From contig CM046443.1 in the NCBI GenBank assembly GCA_025506515.1, positions 95,628,294 through 95,692,293 of the forward strand: a DNA stretch of 64,000 nt. The letters are read 5' to 3'. Positions 12,043 through 24,055 of the stretch are shown one piece after another. Every line of letters starts with the position of its first letter. The stretch's first letter is position 1. Made by a program: the position numbers and the translations under genes. The notes beneath the pieces were generated by a model that did no database searches, was not told where the DNA came from, and saw nothing but the letters and a program-made list of their open reading frames with translations. The stretch is from Flaveria trinervia (taxonomy: Eukaryota > Streptophyta > Magnoliopsida > Asterales > Asteraceae).

Positions 12043-13098
12043 TGTCACACCCCGACTGACGGCAAAATCATCGAGGCGGACGAATTTGAAACGATTGTTC
12101 ATAGCTCATGGAATTAAATAAATTGAAATAATATTAAATGCCATTTTTCATTGAATAAAACTAGACAATTAAGTCATTACAATACAACAAAAATTTAAAC
12201 AACAACATAAGATACTTATTCGAACTAAATCCAAGTCTTATATGAGTAAAAAATTCCTCAAGTAGCAATCCTGAAAAATATTAAAAATAAAAGGTTAACT
12301 TTAGAAGTTAGTGAGTTTCTATGGGTTAAACATACATACATATATATACACACACACACATATATATACATATATATATATATGTATACATATATATACA
12401 TATATATACATATATATATATGTATGTATATATATATGTATATATATATATATATATATAGTTATATATACATATATATATATGCATATATATATATACA
12501 TATATACATATATACATATATATATACATATGTATATATATATATATTATATATATATATATATATATGTAGAATTCATATCAAAAGTTATAAATTATGC
12601 AAGTTTATAGAACACATATAGCTATAATCAAACCTTAACCAAGAATAAGTTTACAAGTTTATATACATCGGCTTTAGCACCAAATAGGCTTGTCAGGCCC
12701 ATAGATCTATGATGTCGCCAGACTAGCAATAATAATGATTGTCAACATATAATGTATCTCATATAACACTCATAATAATACCAATAACCATGACAAAAAT
12801 GTAAAGATGAGTTGCATGTGCATTTACAAGTATCAAGAAGATTACAAGTGTAAGTTTATAAACTTAACATGTTTCATCCTAAAAGGTGTTAAATAAAGTA
12901 AAAAGGGGCATCGAGAACTCACATGGAAAACTCACAAAGTATAGTGATTGTTTTAGAGTACATAAGAAAGCTTGGATGTCAAGAGTCAAATGTGATGTCC
13001 TAAATAATAATAAAAACAATAACTTGAGATCGGACTTCATTACAAGTTAGGACGTTTAGAGAATGCTAAAAAGCGAAAGATAGATTGAAAAAAGATTA
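12043..13098 (-). mobile_element. Solo gypsy LTR, left part (split by G1)
   Basis: The LTR begins 'TGTCACACCCCGAC' at 12043. Its other end, 'GGTGGAGTTACA', lies at 21708 beyond the inserted G1 element. GTATG occurs immediately outside both ends (12038-12042 and 21709-21713), so both halves belong to one LTR of about 2.4 kb. It shares the block 'cccatagatctatgatgtcg' and neighbouring words with the LTR at 46538. Orientation is inferred as minus from words shared with the G1 LTR ('gttagtgagtttct' near the left end). No internal retroelement sequence remains. Confidence 0.8.
12335..12572. repeat. TA/CA-rich microsatellite
   Basis: About 240 bases of TATATACA/TATG-type repeats lie inside the split solo LTR. 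Overlapping Tyr/Ile-rich open frames on both strands are artefacts of the repeat. Confidence 0.93.
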
Positions 13099-13589
13099 TA
13101 TAAGGCCCCATTCCCGGGACGCTTACAGCTGGGTTCTCATCGCACATAAAACATATAATTGCATTTGTATTTCATAAATCGCAGCGGAAAACTAAAACAA
13201 TCTTTCATTTCCATGTAAATGCTTTTGCAAGTTAATACAACATTCATTACAAAATAGCTTGTTCGCATTACAATGCAAAAACATTAATCAAAAGAATGCC
13301 ATCCCAAAAGAGCTGAGTAGCTTCACGGTGTGCCATCCTCAGCAAACATTACCTGCCAACCGGAAAACATATAAAAAGTCAGCGTTGCTGAGTGAGTTCT
13401 AGTTTTATTACAAAACATACTTTACTTTCATATAAAACCATTCGTTACTTTTACATGATCACACATCGTACGTACACATAGATAATATCATTATTATCTT
13501 CTTCATTCATTCATTCGTTCATTCGTTCTTTATGACTTTACTTGCGCATCGGACATCATCCGTACCAATACCATGTGCTACACCCCGTT

Positions 13590-13731
13590 AGTCGTAGCTA
13601 CCGGGCCAAAGTCAATAAATGAACAGCTAAACATATGCCACGGTACTAGGAGTAACCATCAGTCTTAGCTACTGGGCCGAAGTCAATAAATGAACAGCTA
13701 AACGTATGCCACAGTACTAGGGGTAAGCGGT
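13590..13731. repeat. Two-copy 71-bp repeat in G1 LTR
   Basis: A unit starting 'gtcgtagctaccgggccaaa' at 13591 recurs at 13662 with few changes. It lies where the solo LTR has its 22-bp array and G2 its 61-bp array. Confidence 0.88.
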
Positions 13732-14149
13732 AGAGGTTCTACATTAAGGTTAATCACAAAGAAGGACCTGTTATCCGATGCGTGCAAGACGTTTCATTCA
13801 TTCATTAATGCATGCATTCAACATCGTGTTCCTCTTTCATTATCTTTCACTTTACGTTACATAATACTTCATTCATTCCTCATAATAAGTAAAGCCATAG
13901 GAAAGATATTATACATCATACTAAGGAACATTAACATGCATCCACATACATCATACAGGGCAACATCATACATACATAACATGCAACATCATCATCATAA
14001 TCAGGCCCAACATGCTTTCTAAGGCCTCAAGCGTCATCTTACAAACTCTTATGGGAACCTTTACATCAAAACTTACATCTGCACTTTCCCCCGAAAGTCA
14101 GAAGTCAATCTACACCTTCCTCGGGTACAACAGCCCTATTCGGGCGTAT

Positions 14150-14410
14150 GGACACCCTTCAGTCACGTGGCCTCCATACGACTGAACACTATGCGAATGG
14201 ACTCATGCGGATGAACACCTATGCGAATGAACATCCCGTCGTGCGAAGGGACAATGCGGATGGACCTCATGCGAATGGGATTAATGCGGAAGAGCACTTA
14301 TGCGACTGGACCTTCAGTCGCATGACCTCCATGTGACTGGCCTTTCAATCGTGCGAATGGACCTTCAATTGTGCGAATGGACCCCAATCGCACCCTAATC
14401 GGTCGTATGG
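14150..14410. repeat. 'tgcgaatgga' repeat zone in G1 LTR
   Basis: Many variants of 'atgcgaatgga' and 'tgcgactgga' lie at irregular spacing. The same zone is present in G2 (56085-56340). Confidence 0.8.
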
Positions 14411-15007
14411 CCTCCATTCGGCCTCCAGTCGGTCGCCTAGCCCTAATTGATGCAGAATGCAGTTCATCCCGACTGCAGCCGGGGGTTTTCGGCCTCCAAA
14501 CTCATCTAAACCCATTTTAAGCCTAAATCGACCCTCCTAAACCTTAGGAATGCATACCATAACACCATTCAAGCACACACAAGCTCACAATCAAGCCACA
14601 AACGCATCATACATACACATACACATACGCAAACGGGTCAACATACACATACCCAAAAACCTGATTTCAGATGTTTTCCAGCCCCAAAATTGTTTGAAAA
14701 CAAGTAAAAGTGGGGTTCTAGAACTCACACAAACGAGCACAACGTTAAGGGCTTCGATTTGGCTTGCTTCACGATGATTTTTGGCGACCCGAACCGGCAC
14801 TTTTCCTCTTTTTCTCTTCTTTCTCTCTTCTCCCCTTTCTTTGGCTGATTTGTGAGTGTGGGGGAAGAGGGTAAGGGCTGCCCTCTCCCTTATATACTCC
14901 CCCTCACCCGACTTTCTTTCGTTGGCGAGTTTGATCCCTCGACTTTTGGACTTTATTTTCTTTTCTTTCTTCACCGACTTCAAAATAATAAATATTCGGG
15001 TGTTACA

Positions 15008-15022
15008 AGTCCACCCCCCTTA
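15008..15022 (-). other. G1 polypurine tract
   Basis: On the minus strand 'AAGGGGGGTGGACT' directly precedes the 3' LTR start 'TGTAACACC'. This is the expected place for the plus-strand priming site of reverse transcription. Confidence 0.8.
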
Positions 15023-15046
15023 AATAGGTTTCGTCCCCGAAACCTG

Positions 15047-17172
15047 TTATTCGTCGAACAAACGTGGATAATGCTGTCTCATTTCTTCCTCAGTCTCCCA
15101 CGTTGACTCGGATCCCTTCCTGTGCTTTCACTTTACACGCACAAGAGGAACCACTTTATTTCGCAGCCTCTTTTCTTTACGATCGATGATTGCCACTGGT
15201 TGCTCCACATAATTGAGCCTTTCATCTATTTCAATGTCCTCCAGTGGAACAATCATGTTTTCATCAGCTATACACTTTCTCAGATGAGATACATGGAATG
15301 TCAGGTGAATCCCACTTAACTCATCTGGCAACTCCAATCTATAGGCCACCTCCCCTACTCGAGCAATGATTCGAAAAGGGCCTATATACCTTGGGCTCAA
15401 CTTGCCCCGCTTTCTGAATTGGATAATACCCTTCCAAGGTAAGACCTTCAACATAACCCGGTCACCCACCTGGAACTCAATTGGCCTACGTCGCTTATCG
15501 GCATACGACTTCTGTCTATCTTTGGCTGCCTTCATGAAGGTTTTAATCTTTTCAAGCTTCTCTGTCGTAGCCTCGATTATCTCGACGCTCCCCAATTCCT
15601 TCTGACCAATATCACCCCAACAAACGGGTGTTCTGCATCTCCTACCGTATAGCATCTCATATGGCGGCATACCAATGCTGGCATGATAGCTGTTGTTGTA
15701 GGAGAATTCAGCTAACGGCAGGTGGTCATCCCAACTTCCACCAAAATCGATCACACATGCCCGGAGCATGTCTTCCAGTGTCTGAATGGTTCTTTCTGAC
15801 TGACCATCGATTTGGGGATGATAAGCCGTGCTAATATGTAACCTCGTCCCCATAGCGTCGTGAATTTCTTCCAAAATTTAGATGTAAACCGAGTGTCGCG
15901 ATCAGACACAATAGACACCGGCACACCATGACGAGTTACAATTTTCTTGATGAACAGATCGGCCAACTTCTCAGATGAATACGTCTCGCGGATCGGTAGA
16001 AAGTGAGCACTCTTCGTCAAACGATCAACTATCACCCATATGGCGTCGTACCCTTTTGGAGTACGTGGCAGCTTTGTAATGAAATCCATGGTGATGTGCT
16101 CCCATTTCCATTCCGGTATATCCAAAGGTTGTATCTTCCCATACGGCTTTTGGTGCTCTGCCTTCACCTGTAAGCAAGTAAGGCACTTACTCACATACTC
16201 CACCACGTCACGCTTCATACCCGGCCACCAATAATCTTTCTTCATGTCGTGGTACATTTTCGTGGCACCAGGATGAATGGAGTATCGAGTCTTGTGAGCT
16301 TCATCCATGATCTTCACCCGTAGATCCCCAAAACGAGGAATCCACACATGACCGAATCGAGTTCTAACACCGAGTGTGTTTTCACCCAATTCCCCAAACA
16401 GACCTCTCATTCTTTCCAAGTTAAGATGATCTTCTTTCAATGCCTCATCATGAAACTCCTTGACTTGCTTCATCACATCAGAGGTCATGATTAATTGATA
16501 AGCTTTCACCCGAATCGTTTCGGGCCTTTCCTTTCGGCTAAGGGCATCCACCACCACATTAGCCTTGCCTGGATGGTAATGGATCTCGCAATCATAATCC
16601 TTTATAAGCTCCAACCATCGCCTCTGCTTCATGTTCAGGTCTTTTTGCTCGAAGAAGTACTTCAGACTCTTGTGGTCAGTGAATATGGTGCACTTCGTCC
16701 CGTAGAGATAGTGCCTCCAAATCTTTAACGCAAAGACCACGGCTACTAGCTCTAAGTCATGAGTAGGATAATTGACCTCATGAACCTTTAACTGTCGAGA
16801 CGCATAGGCTATAACCTTTCCTCTCTGCATTAACACACACCCCAACCCTGAGTAGGAAGCATCAGAATAAACCACCAGATCTTCGCTTCCATCGGGTAAT
16901 GACAGAACAGGAGCTTGAGTCAGTCTTGCCTTCAGCTCCTCGAACGCCTTCTCTTGAGCTTTACCCCATAAAAACTTCACATCCTTTCGGGTCAACTTAG
17001 TTAGTGGAGAAGCAATCTTAGAGAAGTCTTGGATGAATCTTCTATAGTAGCCCGCCAAGCCCAAGAAACTACGGATCTCAGATGGCGTCTTTGGTGACCT
17101 CCATTGCATAACCGCCTCCACCTTCGCCGGGTCCACCATTATCCCGTCAGGATTCACCACATGACCTAAAAA
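15047..17172 (-). pseudogene. G1 pol, 3' part: RNase H, integrase, chromodomain
   Basis: RNase H is seen at about 16500-16900 ('YSDASYSGLGCVLMQ', 'FTDHKSLKYFF'). The integrase zinc finger follows (His pair in 'HPGATKMYHDM', Cys pair in 'CLTCLQVK'), then core acidic motifs 'MDFITKLP' and 'SDRDTRF', the third acidic residue in 'GQSERT', a C-terminal 'YIGPFRI' and a chromodomain ending at 15047-15049. Three breaks separate or interrupt these: a TAG at 17172-17174 at the RT end, a one-base loss near 15868 in the integrase core, and a TGA at 15128-15130 where a Trp codon is expected at the start of the chromodomain's last segment. The product would integrate cDNA and, through the chromodomain, favour particular chromatin. 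Dead as one polyprotein. Confidence 0.92.
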
Positions 17173-18668
17173 CTAAAATTCGCGCAACCAAAACGCGCAC
17201 TTGGGGAATTTAGCATACAATTTCTCCCTTCTCAACGTCTCTAGAACCTCTCGAACATGACCGGCATACTCAATCTCGCTCTTCGAATAAATCAGGATAT
17301 CATCAATAAACACAATCACTGATTTATCCAACATAGGCCAACACACACGGTTCATCAGATCCATAAAAGCAGCTGGCGCGTTGGTCAAACCAAAGGACAT
17401 GACAAGAAACTCATAATGACCATAGCGCGTGCGGAAAGCTGTTTTAGGGATATCTTGTTTCTTTACCTTCAACTGATGATAGCCAGACCGAAGATCTATT
17501 CTTGAAAACCAATTGGCACCCTGAAGCTGATTGAACAAATCATCTATCCTCGGTAAGGGGTAGCGGTTCTTCACCGTCAATTTATTCAGTTCACGGTAGT
17601 CAATGCACATCCTCATACTACCATCCTTCTTCTTTACAAACAGGACCGGAGCACCCCAAGGAGAGATACTCGGTCTAATGAACCCCTTATCAAGCAACTT
17701 TTGCAATTGTTCTATCAATTCTTTCATCTCCGTCGGAGCTAACTGATATGGTGCCTTGGCAACGGGTTGGGCACCCGGTATTAGATCAATCTGAAATTCA
17801 ATCTCTCTATCAGGTGGTACTCCTGGTAAGTCTTTCGGGAATACGTCTAGAAAGTCACACACAACCGGTACATCAACAGTTGTGGTGTTGGTGCATCTAC
17901 ATCCTTTACATAAGCCAAGTAGGCGCTACATCCACGCCTCATACAATTTCCCGCTACTGCTATTGAGATCACCTTCGGGATCGTCGTGACTCGATCACCA
18001 TAAACCGTTACCAAACTTCCGTCAGGCGCTGTCAACCGAATCATCTTCTTGCGACACACAATGTTCGCCTCTAAGTCCGCCAACCAATCCATCCCAAGAA
18101 CCAAATCGAAACCACCCAAGGTCATCACAAACGGTCTAACAGGAGACTTATGACCCTCAAGTTCCACATCACAATTCTCTATCATCTCCGAAATCCTGGT
18201 AGACTTACCTATGGCAGTTTCTACATCAAAGGGCGCATCAACACGCCTACTACTAACAGGCAGCTTAGCATAGAAAGCAGCAGAAATAAAACTCCTACTA
18301 GCACCAGAATCAAATAGCACAGAAGCTAAAGTTCGGTTCACCAGAAACGTACCGGACACGACATCAAGGTCTGTCCTAGCTTCCTCCTGTGTCATGGTAA
18401 ATGCTCTGGTGCTTGCCCTCGGTCCTTCACTTCCCGTCTTCCTCACCCCTGAACCCTCAGTCCTCGGCTTCTTACAATCTCTGCTCATATGACCAGTTTC
18501 CCCACAGTTAAAACATTTGCCCGACAGGCAATCCTTCGCCATATGCCCTGTCTTCCCACACTTGAAGCACACGTTCAAACCCAGCCTACATTCTCCCGCA
18601 TGCTCTTTTCCACACTTACCACACCTCCTTGATCCCACTCCCGATGTGGCCACGCGGCGGTCATCCAC
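17173..18668 (-). pseudogene. G1 zinc knuckles, protease and reverse transcriptase
   Basis: From 18668 downward: zinc knuckles 'CFKCGKTGHMAKDC' and 'CFNCGETGHMSRDC' with a preceding irregular Cys/His cluster, then a retropepsin active site 'LFDSGASRSF', then RT. RT carries 'WGAPVLFVKKKDG', 'MCIDYRELN' and the catalytic 'FIDDILIYS' (about 17290-17314, both Asp present). A frameshift near 17875 separates protease from RT, and a stop at 17172-17174 separates RT from RNase H. The RT domain itself is open over 229 codons, so the element died recently. Confidence 0.93.
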
Positions 18669-19656
18669 CTGCGCCTTTTTGTTACCCGTCGAGGCATCAC
18701 CCTGACCAAACCTCCTCCCATTCTAGTTCCGATCACCACCACCCTTCTTACTCGCTTCAGTCACCACCACCTCCCGCTTGTCATACAGCCTCCCTGCCAA
18801 ATCAACCGCCAACCTAAACGTGCTTGGTCGGGCAACGATCATATGCCGACGAACATCCACCGGTAAACCCTGAATGTACCTCTTGATTTTCCGAGACAGA
18901 GGCGTCACCTGATCAGGCACGAGTCGTGCCATTTCATTAAACTTGGTGGTATACTGCTGGTCTGTCATGGTTCCAGCCTTCAACTGCAGAAACTCCCTTT
19001 CCAACTTATCCATTTCCTGTGAGGACAGAACTCCTCAATCACCATCTTCTTCAACTCAGGCCATTTCATTCTCCCGATTTCCCGATTACCCTTTGCTTGG
19101 ACAATGTTGTCCCACCAACATAGTGCCGAGTCCACAAATGAATGAGTGGCAAACTTCACCTTTTGATATTCCTGACACTCGCTGATGTCGAGAACGGCCT
19201 CCATCGCTCTCACCCATCGGTGAGCAGCGGTAACATTGCCATTACCGTCAAAAGTAGGGGGGTTGCATCTCGTAAATGCCCCGTAGTTACATCCTCGCAC
19301 TGCCTCTGGCACAGGCTCTTCTTCTTCCTCTTCATCATCAGACAGGACCGTTTCAGGCTCTTGGTGTTCCCGTTCTCCAGAGGATCTGTTTCTTTCTTTT
19401 CTTTCCCCTTCTCGTACAGCCTTAATAACTTCAGTCACCACAGACGGTAAGATTGTCTGTATGACCTGATGGACTTCTTCTACAACAGCCTCCTTACTGA
19501 GGCTCTCAGATTGGCGCTTTCGTCGCCACCCTCCGGATGAGGGGTCTCTGGTTCTTCATGAACCACCCTCTCAACTCTGGGTCTCCCTCTCTTGGGTCGC
19601 GGTTCAGCACCGTGACCTCCACCCCTAGAAGCTTTCGAAGATCTACCTCCGGGCAT
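18669..19656 (-). pseudogene. G1 gag (capsid part)
   Basis: The likely start is the ATG at 19654-19656 (product begins 'MPGGRSSK'). An acidic 'DDEEEEEE' tract and the gag capsid domain follow ('NPPTFDGNGN', 'WWDNIVQAKG', 'EEFCPHR', 'LEREFLQLKAGTMT'). Comparison with G2 shows a one-base loss near 19492, another near 19022, and a TAG near 18723 just before the zinc-knuckle region. Gag forms the particle that packages element RNA. It cannot be made full length here. Confidence 0.9.
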
Positions 19657-19988
19657 CACACGCACACTGAAAGATTCAAACACCAACACAGTCATTCAGG
19701 GAACAACTCAGTTTATGTCAAGTATAGTAAGTCCCTAATTACAATGGCCAGTTGTGATTAGCCACTTACTTTACTCTTCATACCCCAAGTATTACCTGTC
19801 CTGACTACATGAGTATTTAAATCTACATACAACACATAACACATACCATACGCACATAAAACTGGTTAACTTTACGAAAATACCTGATGGCACGTAGCTA
19901 CTCAGATGGGCATCCCATTCCCTTTCCATCCCATTCTCAGTTTAAGATTAGGTTTATTTTGAAATTTACCCATTTCACTTTAAACTTT

Positions 19989-20000
19989 GGTCTGATACCA
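19989..20000 (-). other. G1 primer-binding site (tRNA-iMet)
   Basis: On the minus strand 'TGGTATCAGACC' sits three bases after the 5' LTR end. It matches the 3' end complement of plant initiator tRNA-Met except near its end. Confidence 0.88.
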
Positions 20001-20003
20001 ACT

Positions 20004-20342
20004 TGTAAGGCCCCATTCCCGGGACGCTTACAGCTGGGTTCTCATCGCACATAAAACATATATTGCATTTGTATTTCATAAATCGCAGCGGAAAACTAAA
20101 ACAATCTTTCATTTCCATGTAAATGCTTTTGCAAGTTAATACAACATTCATTACAAAATAGCTTGTTCGCATTACAATGCAAAAACATTAATCAAAAGAA
20201 TGCCATCCCAAAAAGCTGAATAGCTTATATACTCCCCCTCACCCGACTTTCTTTCGTTGGCGAGTTTGGTCCCTCGAATTTTGGACTTTATTTTCTTTTC
20301 TTTCTTCACCGGCTTCAAAATAATAAATATTCGGGTGTTACA
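20004..20342 (-). repeat. G1 5' LTR with 1.57-kb internal deletion (339 bp)
   Basis: Both LTR ends are present and nearly identical to the 3' LTR, but the segment matching about 13320-14889 is gone. The junction is at a shared CTT. On the minus strand the deletion begins directly after the TATA box (TTATATA on plus at 20225-20231), so U3 and the last 220 bases of U5 remain. Confidence 0.92.
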
Positions 20343-21708
20343 GATTATTGCATCAATTTTAGATTATAGATAGAATGTTTAATATGTGTTTGAACAGTTT
20401 TTAAAAATAGAAAAGGATTTATAAAATTATAAAAATTTATATTTGACTATTTCAAAGTCTCCCAGATAACTTTCATTCAGAAACATTTTTATGAAAAGAT
20501 ATTTAAATAGGTTAAAACAGCAGCACAAGACAGAAGGTGCTGAAATACGCACTTATCTTGTGAAGGTTATTGTTAAGTCGTCTCATTCAGTTTGAATATG
20601 TATAAACTATAGTTAAAAAGGTAATTCAATAAGCTTTATATTGGATTCCGAGTTTACTCATGTTTAGTTTGTTATGACCAAGTTATGGTTAATTTAAATC
20701 AGACTATATTCTGCCAATTATTAGTAAGGCATTTATATGTACTTTTAAAATTGTTACAGTATAAAACAGGTTAGGAGAATTTTATTATGTTGATATATGG
20801 TATATTAGACTTTATTTGAGTTATAAAAAAATATTCCAAGACTTTGGCATAGCCATCATTTAGAGAAATACCTTGTGGAATAACCGAATACGGCAGCATA
20901 ACCGTCCATATGCAAACAGGATTTTTTGTTTATGTTAGTGTGTTCTTAGCTTGATTTAGGAATGTTAGTGATTTTATAAGGTTATTGAATATTATAAGGT
21001 TAATGATCAAATGATAATGATTAAATTAAAAGAGATTTGGTAAAACAAAGAATAAAAGTAAGAATATGAAAACAATTGGATGTTAGGATGATTGAAAGAA
21101 TATAGAAATGCAAAATATAAGATTACTTTAATATTAGAAAATTCTTGAAACTACTTGTAAAAGAAAATTCTTAAAATTATTCATAATCAAAAGATGATTG
21201 AAGGTTTGTGTATGAGATTTTTAGAGAATAAGCAAATGAAAAGTAAGGCCTAAAGCTTGTTTTTATAATTGAGGTCGGGAGGAGGTTATGCATGATATCA
21301 ATGGTGAGTTACAAGTTTTTCAAAAGGGGGTTATGATTAGAATTTAAAATAAATATAAAATTAAATAATTTAAAATAAATAAAATAATAATTACAATTTA
21401 AACTCTAAATTTAATTGAGCAACTTCTTTTTTATTAAATATTTATAAACTTTATAATCTCACAAGAACTTGTGATTTTATTATTTATTTTAGTTGAATAT
21501 TTTAAAGTCTTATAAATATTAATAACCTTTTAATATTTATAAAATTTATTTTATAAATTATAGAATTCAAGGTAAATTGATTAAGTGACACATTTATTAT
21601 TTTTGAAACATATAAATAAATAAAATGACTAAATAATAAATTTAATTACAAGATTGATTCAAACGGGTTTGGATTTGGGTTTATACTTTGAAAATAGGTG
21701 GAGTTACA
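20343..21708 (-). mobile_element. Solo gypsy LTR, right part (split by G1)
   Basis: Continuation of the LTR that starts at 12043. It begins with the second copy of the G1 duplication GATTA and ends 'GGTGGAGTTACA', followed by GTATG. It is AT-rich, with no coding sequence. Confidence 0.75.
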
Positions 21709-22132
21709 GTATGTTTTCTTATTCGTTCATATTCATTATTATGAACGAAATCGAGTCGAAATCAAGTATACATTTTTAATAATTATTTTCCTATGATTGT
21801 TGTTGTAAATAAAAAGATAAGTTAGGAATGTTAACTGCCTAATCAATAGAATGGATTATTATCGGCCAATAAATAATAGTTTGGATTATTAAAATCTAAT
21901 GTGCCTTAAAGTATATTATTTTATAAAATATTATTTTTTAGAAATTACATTTATAAACGACCTCTTTCTTAATTTATTAAAAAGCTACTTTTAATCTCAA
22001 AATGAATTAAATAATATTAGTAGTAGTTATGTAATCATTTAATAGAAGAGAGAATAAAAAATTAGAATTAGAAAGTCTAAAGTTGTGCTGAGTGTCTGCA
22101 CAAAATAGATATCTATACTACTATATAATACA
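21709..22132. other. Intergenic, no gene seen
   Basis: AT-rich; nothing recognisable beyond the flanking target duplication. Confidence 0.6.
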
Positions 22133-22627
22133 CTAGCTTTAGTAGAGTTGTGTATTACACGAGTTTTATAAGTAAACTATTAAATATAGTAAATATCTAT
22201 TAATTATAAAATAATATTTTAAGTTAAGATATTATTAAAATTACGAATGAGTAATGACTATAAGTAATAAAATAATGATATTAAAAAAATTATTTTTTTC
22301 TAAAAATCATAAAAACATTTTCTTTCAATAAAATGTTTTAATTAAAATATCAATTTTAAAATTTTCTTTATATAACTTCTAATTTTAATAAAATGGATGT
22401 TTTAGCAAAGTTTCTTATTTTTTAATTGTTCCTTTAAAAGAAAATTAATGTAAAGATATCTTTCTTAATTATTACAAAACTATTTTTAATCTCAACAAAA
22501 GTTAAATAATATATTTAGTAATTAATTTAACTATTTCATAGAAGAGAAAAACGAGAAAAATTTGATGAGTATGAATGTGATGGTGCCAAGTGTGCTCTTT
22601 AGTTACTCTTTTATTAGAGTAGCGAGA
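22133..22627 (-). mobile_element. Helitron-like element, copy C
   Basis: On the minus strand the 5' end 'TCTCGCTACTCTAATAAAAG' (from 22627, preceded by A) and the 3' end with 'CGTGTAATACAC', a spacer and CTAG followed by T (22133-22136) match copies A and D. Non-coding, 495 bp. Confidence 0.75.
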
Positions 22628-23029
22628 TTTTAGAAGAACAATATAGTAATTATACTCAAATTGTAAGACAATTAATACAATATTTTAGCATATAGTAAAA
22701 GTGTCGCATATAATAATTTTATTATTATCCTATTTAATAAACTCTTTTAATTATTAATTATTTATACATATGATTAATACATTATTTAATAATATGATAT
22801 TATTTCATTCAATATATTCAATATTATATTATTTTTAATACTTGAAAATGACATTTAAATTTATTAAATACTATTAAAATAATTAACTATACAACTAATA
22901 TTTATAATAACTCATGGTAACATTTTCTAGGGGTATTTTGGGTAGTTGATAACTTTAGTATTTATGTCTAAAAAATTTAATAATACAAAATATAATAATA
23001 TTAATAGTAATGATTATTTTATTAAAAGG
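22628..23029. other. Intergenic AT-rich stretch
   Basis: No gene or identifiable element. Confidence 0.6.
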
Positions 23030-23179
23030 TTAACAACAACAACAACAATATTGTGTTAAAATTTAATATTGTATTTTTGTCATGTTATTGTATCTGTAAC
23101 AATCTAACAACAACAACACCAACAGCAGCAGCAACGACAGCGACAACGACAAAGACAACAACAAGAGCAACAACAACAA
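23030..23179. repeat. CAA/CAG-rich microsatellite, left of C1
   Basis: Imperfect (CAA)n, (CAG)n and (CGA)n blocks run up to the C1 LTR. The same repeat resumes at 35734, so C1 split one array. Confidence 0.88.
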
Positions 23180-24041
23180 TGTTAGATCTAGAAAGGCTGG
23201 TGCAACCAAAACCAAGTCACTTAGAAGATTTTGGTACAACAAATAAAGGACTTCCGAAGCTAAGTGTGGAACTTCCGAAGGAAAAAGGAGCTCTTCCGAA
23301 GAAAAAGTGTAAAACTTACTTCCGAAGAAAAAATTCCAACTTCTGAAGACAAGAACCTACTTCCGAAGTTCAAGACTTAGAAAGAAAGATCTGAAGTCAA
23401 CTTCCGAAGTACAGAAGTCCTCAAGCCTCGGAAGTATAGAAGCCTCTTCCGAAGTATAAGTGCCTTCGGAGGAACTTGTTCTTCCGAAGCCAACTTACCT
23501 TCGGAAAACACTGCTATTATCCAGTGGACATAAGTATGTTCTTCCTGACACTCCGCTGCAAATCTCTAAGATACTGCATGGCGTTTTCTCAAAAGCCATG
23601 CAGTTGACCATACTTTAATCCACTATTTACCTTTTTATGTTAGTATAGTTGCCATCTTTAGTTGGTGACAAAAGGTAAGTCATGGACATGTCATGACTAC
23701 CATATCTTAGATAATACTTTATCTAAGATACCTTAACTTTAGCATTGTAGTATATGCTTTAGTCTTAGGTTTCCAGCTGGTATCAAAGTATATCCGGCTG
23801 TAGGATCTAGTATATATAATTTCTCATTGTAACTCATGTATCATGCTTGTAAAAGTCTTGTATATCTTGAGTTGAGAAGTAATATATACAAGTGCCTTGA
23901 AAATTTATTTATGTGTGTTCCTTTACTACTTATTATATTATTATCAACTCTTTTAAAAGACTTTACTTCATCTGAGTTGAGTGTTTCTATAAGTGTGTTT
24001 GAGAGAAATCCAAGTGTCTAAGTGACAAACCCAATTCTGCA
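23180..24041 (+). repeat. C1 5' LTR (862 bp)
   Basis: Starts 'TGTTAGATCTAGAAAGG' and ends 'AATTCTGCA'. Its first 350 bases contain about ten 'CTTCCGAAG/CTTCGGAAG' words. A TATA-like 'TAGTATATATAATTT' lies near 23810. Confidence 0.93.
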
Positions 24042-24043
24042 AT

Positions 24044-24055
24044 TGGTATCAGAAC
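24044..24055 (+). other. C1 primer-binding site (tRNA-iMet)
   Basis: 'TGGTATCAGAAC' lies two bases after the 5' LTR and is complementary to the 3' end of initiator tRNA-Met apart from its last positions. Confidence 0.88.

Larger units (their letters stand above)
13099..15007 (-). repeat. G1 3' LTR (1909 bp)
   Basis: On the minus strand it runs from 'TGTAACACCCG' (15007) to '...GGGGCCTTATA' (13099); the final CA is mutated to TA in this copy. A TATA box 'TATATAAGG' on the minus strand lies at about 14888-14896, some 110 bases into the LTR. This implies a short U3 and a very long transcribed R-U5 holding the two repeat zones. The 5' LTR is much shorter through an internal deletion. Confidence 0.92.
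13099..20342 (-). mobile_element. G1: full-length Tekay-like Ty3/gypsy retrotransposon
   Basis: A complete element in minus orientation: 5' LTR 20004-20342, primer-binding site, gag-pol, chromodomain, polypurine tract, 3' LTR 13099-15007. The perfect 5-bp duplication GATTA flanks it (13094-13098 and 20343-20347). Domain order is gag, zinc knuckles, protease, RT, RNase H, integrase, chromodomain, which is that of chromoviruses. The chromodomain tail after the integrase GPF motif and the tRNA-iMet primer site suggest the Tekay/Del clade. Several stops and frameshifts make it non-autonomous. It lies inside the 12043-21708 solo LTR, so it is the younger insertion. Confidence 0.93.

Noticed and set aside
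12311..12621. Overlapping Tyr/Ile-rich open frames on both strands
   Set aside because: Translations of a TA/CA microsatellite; no codon bias or domain.
23180..23346. Lys-rich open frame near the start of the C1 LTR, repeated at 34870
   Set aside because: It is LTR sequence present in both LTRs; upstream of any gag start and not a separate gene.
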